Part shown: positions 1 to 31,800 of the stretch, one piece after another
Numbering within the stretch: position 1 is the stretch's first letter
How the letters are laid out: each line of letters opens with the position of its first letter
Source of the DNA: Pogonophryne albipinna
Lineage: Eukaryota > Chordata > Actinopteri > Perciformes > Artedidraconidae
Assembly: GCA_028583405.1 (NCBI GenBank)
Contig: CM053251.1
Coordinates: 14,829,495-14,893,494 of the forward strand
Direction: 5' to 3'
DNA length: 64,000 nt
The notes under the pieces: model-generated
What the model was told of the DNA's origin: nothing
Seen by the model: only the letters and a program-made list of their open reading frames with translations
Databases searched by the model: none
Position numbers and translations under genes: made by a program

Positions 1-590
1 ATATAGTTCAAGGAGACAATTTCAATTCAAAATTCATAGGGTCCGTACAACCAGAAGAACTTTTTGTATCTCAGCCTGTGGAGTGAGACTATGGAACAGT
101 GTGAATGTGGAGCTAAAACGATGTCCAGACATTAACCAGTTCAAGAGGAAATACAGAGAAATTATTTCTCGAGGTACAGGGATGGGGAAGGTGTTTGACT
201 ATGTGTATATGTGTGAGTATGTAGGTGTGTATATGTATGTGTGCATATATGTATATCAGTGTATGTATATGTATATATGTCAATCAATAGGTAAAGCAGA
301 TTAATAATAATACTAATAATATCAATAATAATGCATAAAAATGATAATTATTGCAGATTATAGATTATAAATAAATCATTTAGGGACAAGGGGGTGAGAT
401 TAAATAAGTTATACTTCTTCTCACTCCTTTTCGAACACTAGATGTGGCACTGTTTATGTTGCTAATGCTGTTGTTGTTGTTGTTGTAAATGTCATTTTTT
501 GTTTTGATTTCTCTTACATGACTATGCACTACAACATTTGTTTTGTAATTATTTATTTGACTTGTTCGAAATAAATGTATCAATCAATCA
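1..590 (+). mobile_element. 3' end of a non-LTR retrotransposon (LINE, L2/CR1-like)
   Basis: The translation from about 83 reads LWNSVNVELKRCPDINQFKR, a pattern recalled from the C-terminal end of fish LINE reverse-transcriptase ORFs. The piece ends near 570-590 with AATAAATG followed by short TCAA repeats, as expected of a LINE tail on the plus strand. It is 5'-truncated by the window edge and lies in or upstream of the clcn2 intron that precedes the first visible exon. The exact clade is inferred. Confidence 0.6.
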
Positions 591-806
591 AATCTATCTC
601 CAACTTAACCAGTGAGAATGGTAAAAAAATTGTGCGGAATATTTTACTACTCAAGGTCCAAGTCCTTAAATGTCTTGTTGGGTCTGTCCTTAACCCAAAG
701 ATATTCAGTAAAATAAAAAATAAAAATATATATATATATGATAAAAACTGATAGCAGAATAAAAAAAAAAGTTGTTGATTCTTTTTTGTGTGTGAATCAA
801 CCGAAC

Positions 807-1027
807 ACTACAGCTCTAATACAGGACTTTTTTTTTTTTTTACTTTTTAATAAAATGTCTTGAGTTTTCTTCCTATGCTGCCCTGGCCAATGCAAGGGTG
901 ATGACTTTTAATTCATTCACTCTGGGCAATGTTTGAGAAAAGCTCAGACATTTTATTAAAAAGTACAAAAACAACAATGAAAATGTTCCCATTACACGTT
1001 AAAGTCCTGAAATAGAGCTGTAATGTC
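807..1027. repeat. Foldback MITE-like element
   Basis: The two ends are inverted copies. ACACTACAGCTCTAATACAG on the left pairs with the reverse complement of the right end, allowing a few mismatches. Further in, TTTTTAATAAAATGTCT near 844 pairs with AGACATTTTATTAAAAA near 950. No coding capacity is seen. It lies in the intron before the first visible clcn2 exon. The superfamily is unassigned. Confidence 0.6.
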
Positions 1028-1229
1028 TTTTAAGTTTGAAAATGTTTGTCATATTGGAGAATGGCTAAGTTTGATGGTAAGAGAGCTGAACAATTAATAA
1101 GAAGGAGGAGGCAACCAAGCTGCTGTACATCAGGTGAAGTAAAACTAATGAATAAGGCAGAAAAGGGAGGAACCATGTTAACTGTTTGTTAGGTGGTTTA
1201 GTTTTCTGCTGCATTATACTGAGATGAAG

Positions 1230-1474
<245 letters not shown>

Positions 1475-1477
1475 CAG

Positions 1478-17513
<16,036 letters not shown>

Positions 17514-19059
17514 CCCGAGGGGATCCTCGCTGCCGCATCATGAATATCACGGTATCCAGTCCAGCCTAGATACCGTGTTTCTAACCTTGTTGTGTGAGCG
17601 AGTGAGTGAGAATGAGTACATGTGACATCATTATCATCATGTGTTTCTGTCAAACTGTGCAAATGCCTGTTTTAAAGGATAAAGCTGGTTGTATTCTATA
17701 TTTTTATAACTCAATGAAATCCCATGAAAACCAATTCAAGCTGCGAAAAGTGATGAGAAAACTCTAGTCTCAAATTTGCGCATTTCGGTGGGTCACGTAG
17801 CTGAGGGGCTAATACTGGAGATCAGTGTCAGAGAGTACTACTGTTTATATAAAGAAAAACTATATAAAACCTTCTGTGGCTTCAGAAACCCTTCATGAAC
17901 TACGATTCAATTGACAAGTGAGATACAGAGAAGTGATATGACCAGACCACTATAGCTCCTCTTCTTTGCTTGCAGCTGCATTAGCCTCTGCTAGAATAAG
18001 TGGGTAATGTAAGCACCAGGTTTTGACAAGGAAGAATAATTAATTGGATAGAAAACAATCTGCTGCATTAATGTGGAACCTTTATTTAGACTGTCCCTCG
18101 TGACTGACAATGTTCAAGGAGTGCAATACTCAATCAGTGGAGGAACAAATATCAGTTTTAAGTTGCCTTGAGATTTTGAACGTATCACCTGATGTTCCTC
18201 TACAGAAGGAGTTTGCTAAGTCATCATGGAATAATAGATGTTAAAATCTCCCTTTTTTTTAACTGAGCACTTAGCCTACCGATGTTAAATTGTGTGTCTT
18301 TAAATTGAGTAAAACCGAGATCAAGAACGACCTTTAAAGCTCTCAAATAATCAAAAGCTTATGCTCATCTAATGATGTCGCTTTTTATGTGACGTTCATT
18401 TAAACACTTCAGCAAGCTGGGTACTGTAGGCTATATTACTCAAACGTAAGTAACTAGTGCATTCGTTGGGCATTCATTTTAGCTCTGTTTTATGGTGGTC
18501 TACAAATACACTAGTTTTATCTTTTCATGGGGTTTATTGATCATGAGAAAAATGTAGAATATTGCAAGCTGTATGTTTTGTGTGTGTGTGCGTGAGACAT
18601 TTTGACACTTTCCTTTCCATGCTCAGATCTTGGACTCTTTAACATATTTTGAGTCTTCATGCCAAAAATAAAATCCTGTTATCATGTCTTCAACTACATT
18701 ACTTAGAGAATAAAAGTCACGCACAAATAATGGAGGGGGAACAATAATAGACAAGAAAGCACAGAAGAACAAATGAGCACACGATGGTATGAATTGAAAC
18801 TACTACCTATTCACTATCAGTGGACCAATAAACTAGAAAGTGGCTGATAATATTTATACATAAAGGTATTGGATGATATGCAATAAATATACAGTAATAA
18901 TGCAGTAAAAGAGGGTTTAATAGCAACAGTGTCATCATTAGTTTGTCAGGACTCCATTGTTTAATTACCACACATCATTTACTAACAAATAATGGTTTCC
19001 ATGTCACCTCGAAAATCCCCAAATCAGCAGAGATCTACCGTTCAAAGGCAACTTCCAAA

Positions 19060-19525
19060 CAGGGGCGGTTCTAGGGGGGGCAACAGGGGCCAGTGCCCCC
19101 GTAACACTGACCAGGGACCCCGTAACACTGACGAGGGAACCCCCTGTGGCCCCCCTCCAAAAAAAAGGTTACAATATTACGATTGATTGGAACTAAGTCC
19201 AATCAGAGTCCCGGATGTACAGCGGAGGTTAAACTGTTCATTACCTTATATAAAAGCAAATACTGTTTATGTTTTTTAATTAAATTGTCACTTAAAGTTA
19301 CTAAAACAAATACTCTTAATGAAAAAAACTACTGAAACAAAGGACTGTAACTTACATTTACTAAAACAAATAATCTTACAAATATCAATTGCTGTATTTT
19401 GTTTATTTTACACAATTACTTTATACTGTCTTTGTCTTTTTAACCCGCTTGCTATTGTGCCCCTCTCATGAAATAACTGGCACCAGCCTGGCCCCCCCAG
19501 TAAAATTGGTCTAGAACCGCAACTG
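19060..19525. mobile_element. Non-autonomous hAT MITE with perfect 8-bp TSD
   Basis: The 466-bp element starts CAGGGGCGGTTCTAG and ends CTAGAACCGCAACTG, inverted repeats with two differences. It is flanked on both sides by the identical octamer CTTCCAAA (19052-19059 and 19526-19533). CAGGG-type ends with an 8-bp duplication define hAT elements. There is no transposase frame; the short open frame at 18992-19186 only crosses its left end. It lies within the probable clcn2 3' UTR. Confidence 0.9.
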
Positions 19526-19605
19526 CTTCCAAAGGTCCACCAAGCTTAGTAACAGGGCTCCAAAGTGGTGAAGCACATTGTATTTAGCATGAGTATAGTT
19601 TAATT

Positions 19606-20052
19606 CACATGTAGCCTGGTTTGGCTTTAGAGGGGCTGATTTAATAAGGGCAACGTCGACTGTCTGTCACTTATACTGCCTCTACATTTCTGCTTTGTGA
19701 ATTTAATTGTGTGTTTAACGAGATTCTAGCCCTATAAAGGGACAACACTTAAGCTCCGAGTGAACCGAGGAAAACTGGCTGTATCTTTATGAGAGTAAAT
19801 GTAATCCAGCCTGGCCTCTGTTGTCGAAAGACAAAGAGTGTTTGAGTCCTTGTTAAGACCCTAAAATGGATGAATGTATTTTATTTTCATGCAACAATTT
19901 TGAAGCCATATTTCAATCCTATGTGATATCATCGCAGCACATTAACTCATTGTTTTTCAGTGTAAACATTGGTTCAACGATTTATAAACGTCTTAACTTT
20001 TCGTTTGCATATAGAATGTGACGTAGAGCTCGCCATATAGGATAACGTATAA
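19606..20052 (+). repeat. Source block duplicated into a fam131a intron
   Basis: This segment, starting CACATGTAGCCTGGTTTGGC and ending GGATAACGTATAA, recurs nearly identically at 22095-22523. This copy has a stretch of about 30 bp (near 19806-19835) absent from the other, and lacks a GGCTAA present there. It is treated as the source because the other copy is bounded by a flanking duplication. Confidence 0.9.
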
Positions 20053-20287
20053 GGAGTTAAATGTAGAGTGTATAAGCAAATTTGCAGCGTATATAGTTAA
20101 GCAATAAGTCTGTAGTATCTCCCTTTATATGGCACACTGGCCTGTATATGCTCTGTGCATATGGAAATACATGGATGAGATCTACGTACATGATATTGTA
20201 CATAGGAGAATTATGCATTTGAAATCCAACAGCCATTGTTATTTTTCAGAGGACATGAAATTGTTTTTGTACATGAGTGAATGACTA

Positions 20288-20293
20288 AATAAA
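20288..20293 (+). promoter_or_regulatory. Candidate clcn2 poly(A) signal
   Basis: AATAAA in GACTAAATAAAAAACAAAAC. It is the last plus-strand hexamer before the convergent fam131a 3' end. Usage is not proven. Confidence 0.4.
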
Positions 20294-20382
20294 AAACAAA
20301 ACACCTTCAGAAGTTGTTTTCATTTGTTGTACGTTCAGTTTAGTGAAGGAAAAAAAGACAATCTTCCTTTTTAGAAAAATCA

Positions 20383-20388
20383 TTTATT
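20383..20388 (-). promoter_or_regulatory. Candidate fam131a poly(A) signal
   Basis: The plus-strand TTTATT reads AATAAA on the minus strand, 387 bp downstream of the fam131a stop codon. It is only about 90 bp from the candidate clcn2 signal, so the two transcripts would end tail to tail or overlap slightly. Confidence 0.5.
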
Positions 20389-20774
20389 TATATATTCATG
20401 ACATTCAGACATTCAGTATCAAACATAGCCCGACCCCACATGACCCAGCATGACCCAGAGAAAACAACACTACAAAATATCCATAGAAAACCAATGCAAC
20501 ACATGACTCTCCACAAACAGATGTACAAAACTCAGATTGAACAACAGCTTTACATTCTGGTTGAACTCTCCAATAAATATACTGTTTCACGGCAGCGATA
20601 AACGGCGGAGCGAGACCAGAACATGAAAGGCTTTGAGGATGAGAGACAGAAGGCAGCGAGTGGAGAGGAGATGATCAGAGGAGGAGGGGAAGAGGAGGAC
20701 GAGAGAGGTTTACAGTGAAAACAGAATCAACACAGACTCAAAGAGACATAAAGATGGACAACACATCACATCAG

Positions 20775-23707
<2,933 letters not shown>

Positions 23708-23728
23708 TTCACTCTCCTCAGATTTCAC

Positions 23729-26700
23729 CTGTAAAACAGATTAGACGTTTAGCAAAACTCTTTGTTTGACAAGCAGCAAATTAACTTTGTTGGGTCACAC
23801 CCAGCACTAGTCAGTTATTCCAGGATGTCCACATAACAGTAAATGTTTACCAGGCCAATATTTACACTGTGAGAAACCTTCTAAAAGCATGTCAATGAAA
23901 AGCAAAAATTCAAATATGAATCACAAACAAACACGTTTGGGCCTTCATGCCAGAATAAGTGCTCCATCCCAAACAGAGCTTTACAAAAGATACTTTTCCT
24001 ACCTCTTCTCTCAGTATCTCCCTTGTTTCTCTACTTCTGGGTTTCAGCCTCATTGTGCAGCGTTGGTGCAAAACACACAGCTCGAGTTTTCTGGTTTAAA
24101 CCACCAGGCAGACGAGCAAACAGCTATGCCCTACATTTAACTGCAACAGCTGCTAAAGCCACTGTAAGCCGAAAGGAACCTGTTACAATGGTCGTGGATG
24201 AGAGAGTTGAAGGCAGGCGGACACTCTTCGAGCCACTGGGCTGACATATGGCGTTTGACCGGCTCCGTTAAGCAGCTCCAGCCAGCTGATCCATATTAAA
24301 AGTGATATTGCCACCCTACTAACTACTCGACCGAGAACAAAGACACACATGGCTGCAGGAGTTCGATCTGGTTGCTCGGCTAAATCTGCAGAAGCTGCTG
24401 GGAATGTGTCTTATTTTGAAGGGAAGGTGAGTCCAACAACATGTTGCCTGAACAAACTGAGCATGTGCATGACTTGACAGATATCCCTGAGCAGATCATC
24501 CCCACAGGAGAGGCTCCTTCCTGCAGTTAATGGCTTACGTTGAAGTCAGAAATCAAATGTGTGTCAGAGGCCCACAGTGGGGGGGGGGGGGGCAGTGATG
24601 TGACGACCGGGTGACGTTCAACGCTGCAAATCACTCCTGTGAGCTCAGCACACGTCTGACATGCTCCACAGTGATAAACACACCGCAAGACTTTCAGCAC
24701 CGTGGACATCTTAGAACATGTTGACAGAATAAGACACACTTAAATCAGCTTATTTTTAGGTCATGTGCCAATTAGCCTCGTTTGTCACCACCTACACACT
24801 GTCACACCGCAGTTCCCCTCCATACCTTTTCAGTCTGTGTCTCCTCGAAACAAAAAAATATTCACTGTCAAATTGAAATGTTCCTCTCTGAATGTTTAAT
24901 TTTGATCATTTTACCTAGTCGACAAGGTTGGGAGAAGAAAAGAGCAAAATTAGAGACGAATCAGACGATTTAAAAAATAAATCTATGTTGTATGATTGTT
25001 TTTTCTCTGTTCGTTGCAATCAGTTAAAGCTGCGACAATAAGTTGATTGGCAGAAAACATAATAGCAAACTATTTTGAAAACTGATTGTCAGAAAATGGT
25101 GTTTCCAGACTCTCAAATATATTTCCTGCTTTTTTTGGGTTTGTCTCTTCTTAGAAAATGGGGTTTAGGACTACCAAAACAAGACATTTAGAGACATCAC
25201 CTTTGACTTGAGAACATTTTCCTAATTTTATGAGATGTTATAGCCTAGATGAAACTATTAGTGAATCTAGAAAATAATCGGCGTATTCCTCAGGAACTTG
25301 CAATATTTATTAGTTTCAGTCCTATAATTAATTATCTTGGGAACACTCAGATATAGGCTGTGACCCAATTAAGGTGTCTGGACCCCATTATTGGAACCAC
25401 TTCCGTAAATATATTCACTATTTACAGCCTTGATGACTCGAAAAAAATAAAAGATGAACCAATAATTTAAATGATAAGCAGTCAAATGTTTTGTGACAGC
25501 TCCCTTTTATATTTGCTTGTTGTTCTCTTTTTGAACCATTTAACCTGCACGATTTGGCCTCTCTGAAGCATCTATGTGATGTTGCTTTTTAAAAAGACTC
25601 CCACTTCAACATGCTGATTGTCAGCTGATACACATGCTGCTAAATGACATTTATCCTGAAAAAACAACAACATGTAGCACGATTTGCAATTGTGATCATG
25701 CTGCTTAAAGTCCTTTACACATTTATACTTTGATTATCTTGTAGCCTACCTGCAGAGGCAGACAGCAGTGTGCCTTTCTTTTGACACAAACATGACTAAA
25801 CATGTCTCACAGGGTGATCGTCAGCCTGTGGTGTGACTTCTCCCTGCAGGACCAACAAGTGGGGTCGACTGCAGCCAAACACCTGCATCTGTATGGATGG
25901 AGCCGCAGTGCTGATTTTTTTTCAGGAAATTCAATCAACAGAAGCGACACACTGACGGCTGAACAACACATCATCGCCATTGACTGCTGCAGGCCTGTAG
26001 CCTTCAATTATGGGAACATAACGCACAAGATGCAGCAGCAGCAGGTCTCCAGGCAACCTCTGAAGTCTGCATCTGCATACCAATGTCTCCAGACCTGCAT
26101 CGGGTAAACACCCCGGACCCCCCTGCCCTGAACACCCCCTTCTCTAGCGCTGCTCGGTGTTCGGTAATGATCCTACCTGTAAGTGAGACCGCTCATCATG
26201 ATAATGCGCTTAATTGTCTCCAATCCGATCAACAGATGACGGCTGTCCCCGTGCAGCTCGCTCTGCAGCATCAATGGCTCTCAGGGTGCGGGAACACCAT
26301 GCTCCTGTCTCCAGCATCAGGTCTCCGGCTCAGACGCACCATTTGTTGCTCGCTATGTGGGTTACTTGGCTGTCCAAATGTCTCCCGATGGTAAGCGTCA
26401 TCAGCGCGAGGCGGTGTCACATCTATGTCCCCCCCCCTTCCTCCCCGCAGAGACAGCATCAAGATACAGTCACCTGCAGATTTGGCCGCGGATAGCTCTG
26501 CTGCTGGTTTTTGCTTTTCTTTTATTATTCTCTTTTTAATTTTTGCTCTGATTTTAGGCTACTTTACCGCACACTTCCGCAGTGGTGAGGTAAACAGACT
26601 CTGCAGGGGGCATGCGGTTAATGTGCGGAATCCACTGCAGTCTGATGTCAAGAAAACGCTGGAAATATCTTTAAAAAAGTAGTTATTATAAAAAAACGTA

Positions 26701-28600
26701 TTTAACCCACTTATGTGCATGTATAATATTTGTATCTTATTTTATCAAGTGTCTTATTTTCCTTCATTATCACAATGCATTTGTTTTCATGTTCCTGTGA
26801 TTTCCATTATGTTATAATAATATAAATATAAGTAGGTATGTTTAAGCCTTCTAAGCTTTATTGGTTATTTTTAAAACTTATTTTTTTACATTTTTGTTGT
26901 AATTTTTATTCTGGCAAATATTTTTGGCTCAATGTTAAAGTTAATTTACATTATGAATAATTATAATTTCAAGATATTCCCTTATTACATTTTAATAAAA
27001 TAAAAATAAATGGACATAACAGAAAAATAATACTAATGCTGACGTTTTTTGACATTTTATTAATATATAAAATATACTGAAGCTAGTGTATGCGTTTGTT
27101 TTCAGACAACAGACTGCATACACTCGGTTGGAAAATGAGGGCTCAGTGGGGGGGGGTCTACAGCCCATTTTCTCCAAGGTGACCTAGTGGGCTAATGCAG
27201 CCATGATGCAACCTTCAGAGGAACACTCCAACTTTTCCTCTCCTGAATTACAATTTTCTATATGCAAAAAAAACGTATTCAGACAAAACATTTCCAAATA
27301 AAAACCTACGATTTCCCTTTTTCACATCAATTCCCAATCTGAACTCAGTTTACTAAACATACTGAAGTATAATTTTCTTAACCTAAGGCTGGTGACTTTT
27401 GCTTATATCTTTAGATGTTCTCCTGTTTTTATAATATTGACTGTGCTGCGATCTTCTACCAGTTATTTTTATAATATCATGTCATTACATTTGACTATTT
27501 ACAGTAAAGAAAGGAAAGGTCAGTTGATTTGGAGTGTCTCTGTACAACCACACAAACACACAGAAAACAATAAATCCAAGGTATTGGCACACTTCAGACA
27601 GACTCATGCAAAACTCTTCTCAGCAACTTAATAAGTCCTTTATTTGCAATGTTCTGTTACCTCATCTTTCCAGTTTCCGATGCAAAAGAAGCATAATTTC
27701 TTAAATAAAGAAAGCAAAAAAATATTTACAAAATTCCAATACAACTAATAATCAATGGATTATCTAAAGCACCTCTCTGCATCCGGATAACTGCGGTTTC
27801 TGTTGGAAAAGGTTACACTGCAATTAAATCAGCAATTCATTGCTTCTGAAAAATAAAACTGAAAAAAGAAGTTTTTTATAATTATTATATATTTACAGAA
27901 CGCTCCTGAAATAAGTTTCCACTTGATGTAGAAAAGGCTTTCGGATCATTTCTGTGTTGCTGTTTTTTTATTTTTTACTTTATATATTTTCATCAAGTCA
28001 ATTATCTGTAGATTTCAAGTTTTAAGGGTGATTGGGTCATTAGTCCTCTACGACAGCTCAGGTTTAAGTATAGAAGAGGTAAAGATGAGAAGTCAGTCAG
28101 TGTGGCTCACCACTGGGGATGGGAGAGGATGACTTAGAGAAAGCATTAAGACCCCCCCCCCCAGTAGTGAAGGTCAAAGATCAACACCGGTCCTCCATGT
28201 TTCTGTCCTTTGTAAGTTCATGTTGCGAAACAGGAAGAGAAAATAGACAACCTTTGCTTTAAAAACTCCATCCAACAAATTAAGATTAGTTCATGTACAT
28301 TTGTCTATCGACGTTTCGTCCACTGTATCATTAATAGAAACACACTTCAGTCATGCTGCACACTCCAGTAAGGGACAAAGACATAAGAGCTGAGTTTGGG
28401 TTGAACACACATTATGGCATGACGTTTCAGGGAACCACGACACCACACGCCCTGCTGTTATTCTTAAAGATCAGATAGGATGTTAGGCATTAGAATGATC
28501 TAGAACCATAAAAAAGCAGCCTGTTGGTTTGTATTATTGTGAGAAAACAGTTCTGTAGTGATGTGAGATACTTCACACCTCGTTAACAAGCAATCCTGCT
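23729..28600. other. Gap between fam131a and eif4g1 without recognised genes
   Basis: The 5' exons and promoter of fam131a should lie here but were not resolved. A relatively GC-rich stretch at about 25800-26600 is a possible location. From 26690 to 28000 the DNA is AT-rich with A and T runs. Homopolymer runs include G at about 24579-24592, G at about 27150 and C at about 28151. No RNA gene or intact transposon was recognised. Confidence 0.5.
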
Positions 28601-28615
28601 GCATCAGTTTTCAAG

Positions 28616-28621
28616 TTTATT
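28616..28621 (-). promoter_or_regulatory. Candidate eif4g1 poly(A) signal
   Basis: TTTATT on the plus strand gives AATAAA on the minus strand, about 245 bp past the eif4g1 stop. A second candidate at 27639-27644 would give a 1.2-kb 3' UTR. Confidence 0.45.
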
Positions 28622-28865
28622 TGATGAGGACACTTGCTGTGACAAGCAGGTGGGGGGAATAATGAGGAAGCAAGAGAGGAAAGGTCGAGAGAAATGATTG
28701 TTTTCTGAGTCCATCCCTCAAAGAAAAGAAAAAATAATAAAGATTTATCCTCATTGAGGATTGATTTGAGTCTGCCTCGATGGCAATAATGTCCATGACT
28801 CTCTGCAGCCGCCTGCAGAGCCCCCACGTCGCCAAAGGGGGGCGGCAGCTTTCAGTTCACTCTTT

Positions 28866-31800
28866 TTATTCTTTGTCAGACTCCTCCTCGGCCTCGCGGA
28901 GCCAGGTGAAGAAGGCGGTGACTGATTTTAAGGCCACACCTTTGCCTGTTTGCTCCGCAGGGTCTTTGCTGGTTTCCCATTTGTAGAAGGCCTCCTCTTT
29001 GATAACGTCCTCGTCGTACAAGGCGTCAAAGAACATCCGCAGCAGGTCTGCAGAGAGAGCACACAGAGGTCAGCCCTGATCTGCCAGTCTTAATGAAAAA
29101 CTGTTTGCTGCAGAGGATGAAAGCTTACACAAGCCTTCCTGCAGTAAATATAACCTCAGGCTGCGTCTGTGATGCATGTCGGTGTTAACACAACTGTCTG
29201 TTAACACCGACTGTACTTTTTGGAGTCTTTTTGCTGTCAAATCTAGACTCTTCCCTCCTATTCATTTAATCCTTTGTAGAAAATGTTTAATTGTGACCCA
29301 AACTGTAATTCTCACTTGAGGTGAAAATGATCATAGTAATTTATATTAAAATGCATAAAATACAAATGGCAACAGCCTCATAACCACACCGAAAGATGAC
29401 CGTAAATGAATACAACCGTGAAAAAGCAGTGTGATTATTGAGCCATTTTTGAATAAGGTGAGGATATAATTGATGTGCAGCTCCACTAACATGGAACAGT
29501 CTGCAAAAAGAATGGACAATTACCAAGCTAGTACCATTACATGTTTTTAAAGCTCGGTTGGATGCTACACAATCAGATTCTGTTGGTACCTGTACATGTG
29601 GTTAAATATGGAAATTGTAATCCCTGTACATTTTGCTGTCCTTTTGTTGTTCTGTTGTTTATGTTTTTATGTCTTCTTGTGGAACCTACTGCTGCAGGTC
29701 TCCCTTGAAAAAGAGATCATTGATCTCAATGGGATTTTACCTGGATAAATAAAGGTTTTGAATTGAATAATTTAGCGAAGATAAATAACTTCTACATACA
29801 GGAGATGAACATCATTACTCACTGGCTGGCTGCTCCATGTGCACCATCAGAGCCTGGAGGGCGTAGAGCGCCTGCAGCTCCTTCTGCTCGTCACACAGGT
29901 ATCTCTGCAGCAGACTGGCCCTCTGGCCGATCTGCTTAGCATCCACCCGGTACGGGGTGTCACCTGGAACAAGGAGAGACAATCTCTCAATTAAATGTTC
30001 TTTAGAGGGCTGCAAAATGAAATCTGCAGTTAATAAACACAGAACAGCGACACATCAGTAATAGTGAAACAGTTTCAACATGCTGTGATGAGGAGACAAT
30101 CAGTGATGACCATCAGGTAAAGGTTTAGGATCCGTTATAGCCTAAACACACGGCGTCATTCCCACTTACAGATGATGGCAGACTGACACACTGACGTCAT
30201 CAAAGCTCGTATGAACTGGTTGGAAGTGGTCAGCTGGTCGTCCAAGTTAGCCTAAAGAAAAAGAATAATATCAGTTCAACAGGGAAAACAATGGCATAAA
30301 ACAAATAGGATATCTAATGTATAGTAAAACAGGAAGTATGTCCCACCTCGACCCAGTCTCTGACGCGCTGGTTGTTGGCTTTGTCCTGGATGAGTCTCTC
30401 CAGCTGTTTGCTGATCTCCTCTCCAGTGAGGAAGTCCTTCTCCTCGTCTTTCTTCTCCTCCGTCTCCTCTCCAATGGTGAACTCCATTTTCTAAATAAAA
30501 AAGAAAGACAGACAATTGAAGATTCTTGTAAGGGATCAACTTGTAAAAACGTACTTTCTACAGCTCTTAAGTGTACAATTCCCATTTTAAAAAGATACCT
30601 AAACATTTTCCAGACTCTTGAAACAAAGGTCGTTTTATCTTATTTGTTAAGATTTCACATTTCTAAAAGGTTACAGCACATATCCAGATGAATCCATGTA
30701 TATTTGTTTTGTTACCTATTCATATTAATTCCAGTTATCATTACTTTTTTTATTCTCTTATAAACGTAAACACCCGAAACACACAAGAGCCTGAGGTTTA
30801 GGTGGGTGTGGCATAAGGTCTGCATTTGTTTTAACAATTATCCTTGATGAAATATCTTTAATTCATCATCACATGTAATCCAGACAAGTATAGGCACATT
30901 ATAGGTCTGATTTCCACATGATTGTGTAAAGGTATTTCAGTCTACTCTCACGGCTTGAAATATATTCCTGATAAAATGTCCCTGTGCCTCCAGAAATCTA
31001 AACGGGGAGAGGACACAGAATAAATAGTTTGTTCTACAGACCTGCTCGGTGACAAACTCGTCGACGTTGTCGCCCTCGGGCAGGAACTCCCTCCACTTCA
31101 GATCCCCCTCTGTCCACATGGCCCCTACCTTCTTAGGGGTCTGATGGGGAAAAAACAAACTTTAATCCAGTGTGTCCAAACTCACTAAGATTAGGAACAA
31201 CAGGATCTAATGACACAGATGTTAAAGTTTACATTCAAAATGTTCAATATTGATGTGAGACGTACCATTTCTTTGCAGAGCAGCTTGAGGATCTGTATCA
31301 GCAGAACGCCGGCCTGGCCCAGAGGCACCAGAGGCTTAGAGATCTCCCTGAACACACCACACACAAACAGAGTTATGTGTTTGATTTGGACTTCACTTAT
31401 ATTTAGTTGTCTTTTTACTACCATTTTCAGGGATACCAGTAACACTCAAGGCAAAAAGGTATGTTGATTTGTGAGTAGATTGAAGTGAAAAAGGGTGAAT
31501 GATAGACGAGAGTTTAATTGAGAAGCTGACAAAACAAGTGATGTGACTATCAGGTTGTCTTTTTTACTGAATGTGTAAAATCTGAATGTTACCAAACATC
31601 CCTATTTATTTGAAAAAAACTGTTTGATGACTGTTTATAGGGTATTCAACATTTCAACCAACGTTTTATACCAAGATATTTTGACTTATTTGATTCAATT
31701 ATTGTTGCTGTAGCCCACCTGAAGAGCTGTCCCATAGGGATGCCTCCCTCATGGAGCACGGGGGTGATGAGTTCAGCCAGGTAGAGCCAGATGTGAGGTA

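Larger units (their letters stand above)
17514..20310 (+). other. clcn2: Probable clcn2 3' UTR and downstream region
   Basis: No coding exon is seen between the clcn2 stop and the convergent fam131a gene. The first convincing plus-strand poly(A) signal close to a gene boundary is AATAAA at 20288, although other AATAAA hexamers occur earlier, for example near 18668. If 20288 is used, the 3' UTR is about 2.8 kb. It contains a hAT MITE (19060-19525) and the block 19606-20052 that is copied into a fam131a intron. Confidence 0.45.

Noticed and set aside
24330..24430. Plus-strand MAAGVRSGCSAK-like start as a small gene
   Set aside because: Short frame with no splice continuation or family match. 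Nothing supports a gene on this strand.
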